From positions 1-6,211 of the forward strand of contig CALCVR010000180.1 in assembly GCA_937905915.1 (NCBI GenBank): a stretch of 6,211 nucleotides of DNA, in the 5' to 3' direction. A program made the position numbers and the translations under genes. Of this stretch, positions 6,011 through 6,211 are shown one piece after another; position 1 is the first letter of the stretch, and the number at the start of each line of letters is the position of its first letter. This DNA comes from an uncultured Eubacteriaceae bacterium. GTDB taxonomy: Bacteria > Bacillota > Clostridia > Oscillospirales > Acutalibacteraceae. The notes beneath the pieces were generated by a model. The model did not search any database. It worked only from the letters and a program-made list of their open reading frames with translations, and was not told where the DNA came from.

Positions 6011-6211
6011 ATGAATTATTCCCAAGAAGTGGAAAAGATGTGCACTGTCGCAAAAGGACCTCATCATGGTCCTGCACCCATCCCGGAGGAAGGCAAGTGG
6101 GTCAAATCCTATGAAATTAAAGACATTTCCGGTTTGTCCCATGGCGTGGGCTGGTGTGCACCCCAGCAGGGCGCCTGCAAGCTGACTTTGAACGTGAAAG
6201 ACGGTATTGTA
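6011..6211 (+). CDS. NifU-like iron-sulfur cluster scaffold-type protein, N-terminal 67 residues
   Basis: Starts with ATG 7 nt after AAAGGAG (5997-6003) and stays open to the window edge, so only 67 residues are visible. The N-terminus (MNYSQEVEKMC, PAPIPEEGKW, HGVGWCAPQQGACKLTLNVKDG) resembles a conserved clostridial protein annotated as an iron-sulfur cluster assembly scaffold of the NifU/IscU N-terminal type, often found next to a gene for a so-called GGGtGRT protein; this comes from memory of the family, not a search. The LTLNVKDGIV strand fits the first beta strands of a NifU_N fold. Cysteines at 11, 49 and 56 are possible cluster or sulfur ligands, and further family cysteines would lie outside. 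Own promoter and a Fur-like palindrome precede it. Confidence in the exact role is moderate because most of the protein is missing. Confidence 0.7.
   Translation, partial: MNYSQEVEKMCTVAKGPHHGPAPIPEEGKWVKSYEIKDISGLSHGVGWCAPQQGACKLTLNVKDGIV

Noticed and set aside
5906..6142. Minus-strand 78-codon frame across the start of the Fe-S gene
   Set aside because: It covers the promoter, operator and start of a well-supported plus-strand gene; no supporting signals.

Overview
The window looks like chromosomal DNA from a Gram-positive, low-to-mid GC anaerobe of the Clostridia, plausibly a gut Oscillospirales-type bacterium. Three things support this: AGGAGG-like ribosome binding sites, sigma-A type promoters in very AT-rich spacers between genes of about 50% GC, and a 3' gene of a NifU-like type that I associate with Clostridia. 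The taxonomic placement is inference.

Layout: (1) Positions 1-974, minus strand, hold the first ~327 residues of phosphoglycerate kinase (pgk); the 3' end lies beyond the left edge. The reading frame is broken near 515-521, where one copy of an expected 7-bp tandem repeat appears to be missing. (2) Positions 975-1358 are a divergent intergenic region, only about 18% GC in its central part. It carries a pgk promoter, a perfect 7-1-7 palindrome inside the pgk leader, and promoter candidates for the next gene. (3) Positions 1359-5090, plus strand, encode a 1243-residue secreted multidomain protein. Its glycoside-hydrolase-like core (GH106/alpha-L-rhamnosidase-like by pattern) is split by two F5/8 type C (discoidin/CBM32-like) modules, and it ends in two tandem beta-rich repeats. 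A strong hairpin terminator follows. (4) Positions 5256-5849, plus strand, encode a six-helix membrane protein that looks like a rhomboid without the catalytic serine and histidine. It has its own promoter. (5) From 6011 to the right edge, plus strand, is the start of a NifU-like iron-sulfur scaffold-type gene, with a good promoter and a Fur-family-like palindrome in its leader.

The genes do not form one pathway. Each plus-strand gene has its own promoter candidate, and pgk is divergent. The window reads as housekeeping chromosome (glycolysis on the left, Fe-S metabolism on the right) with a single large secreted carbohydrate-active gene between them. The points most worth a second look are the pgk frameshift, the hydrolase core split by two binding modules, the apparently dead rhomboid, and the two palindromes placed just downstream of the predicted start sites of pgk and the Fe-S gene.
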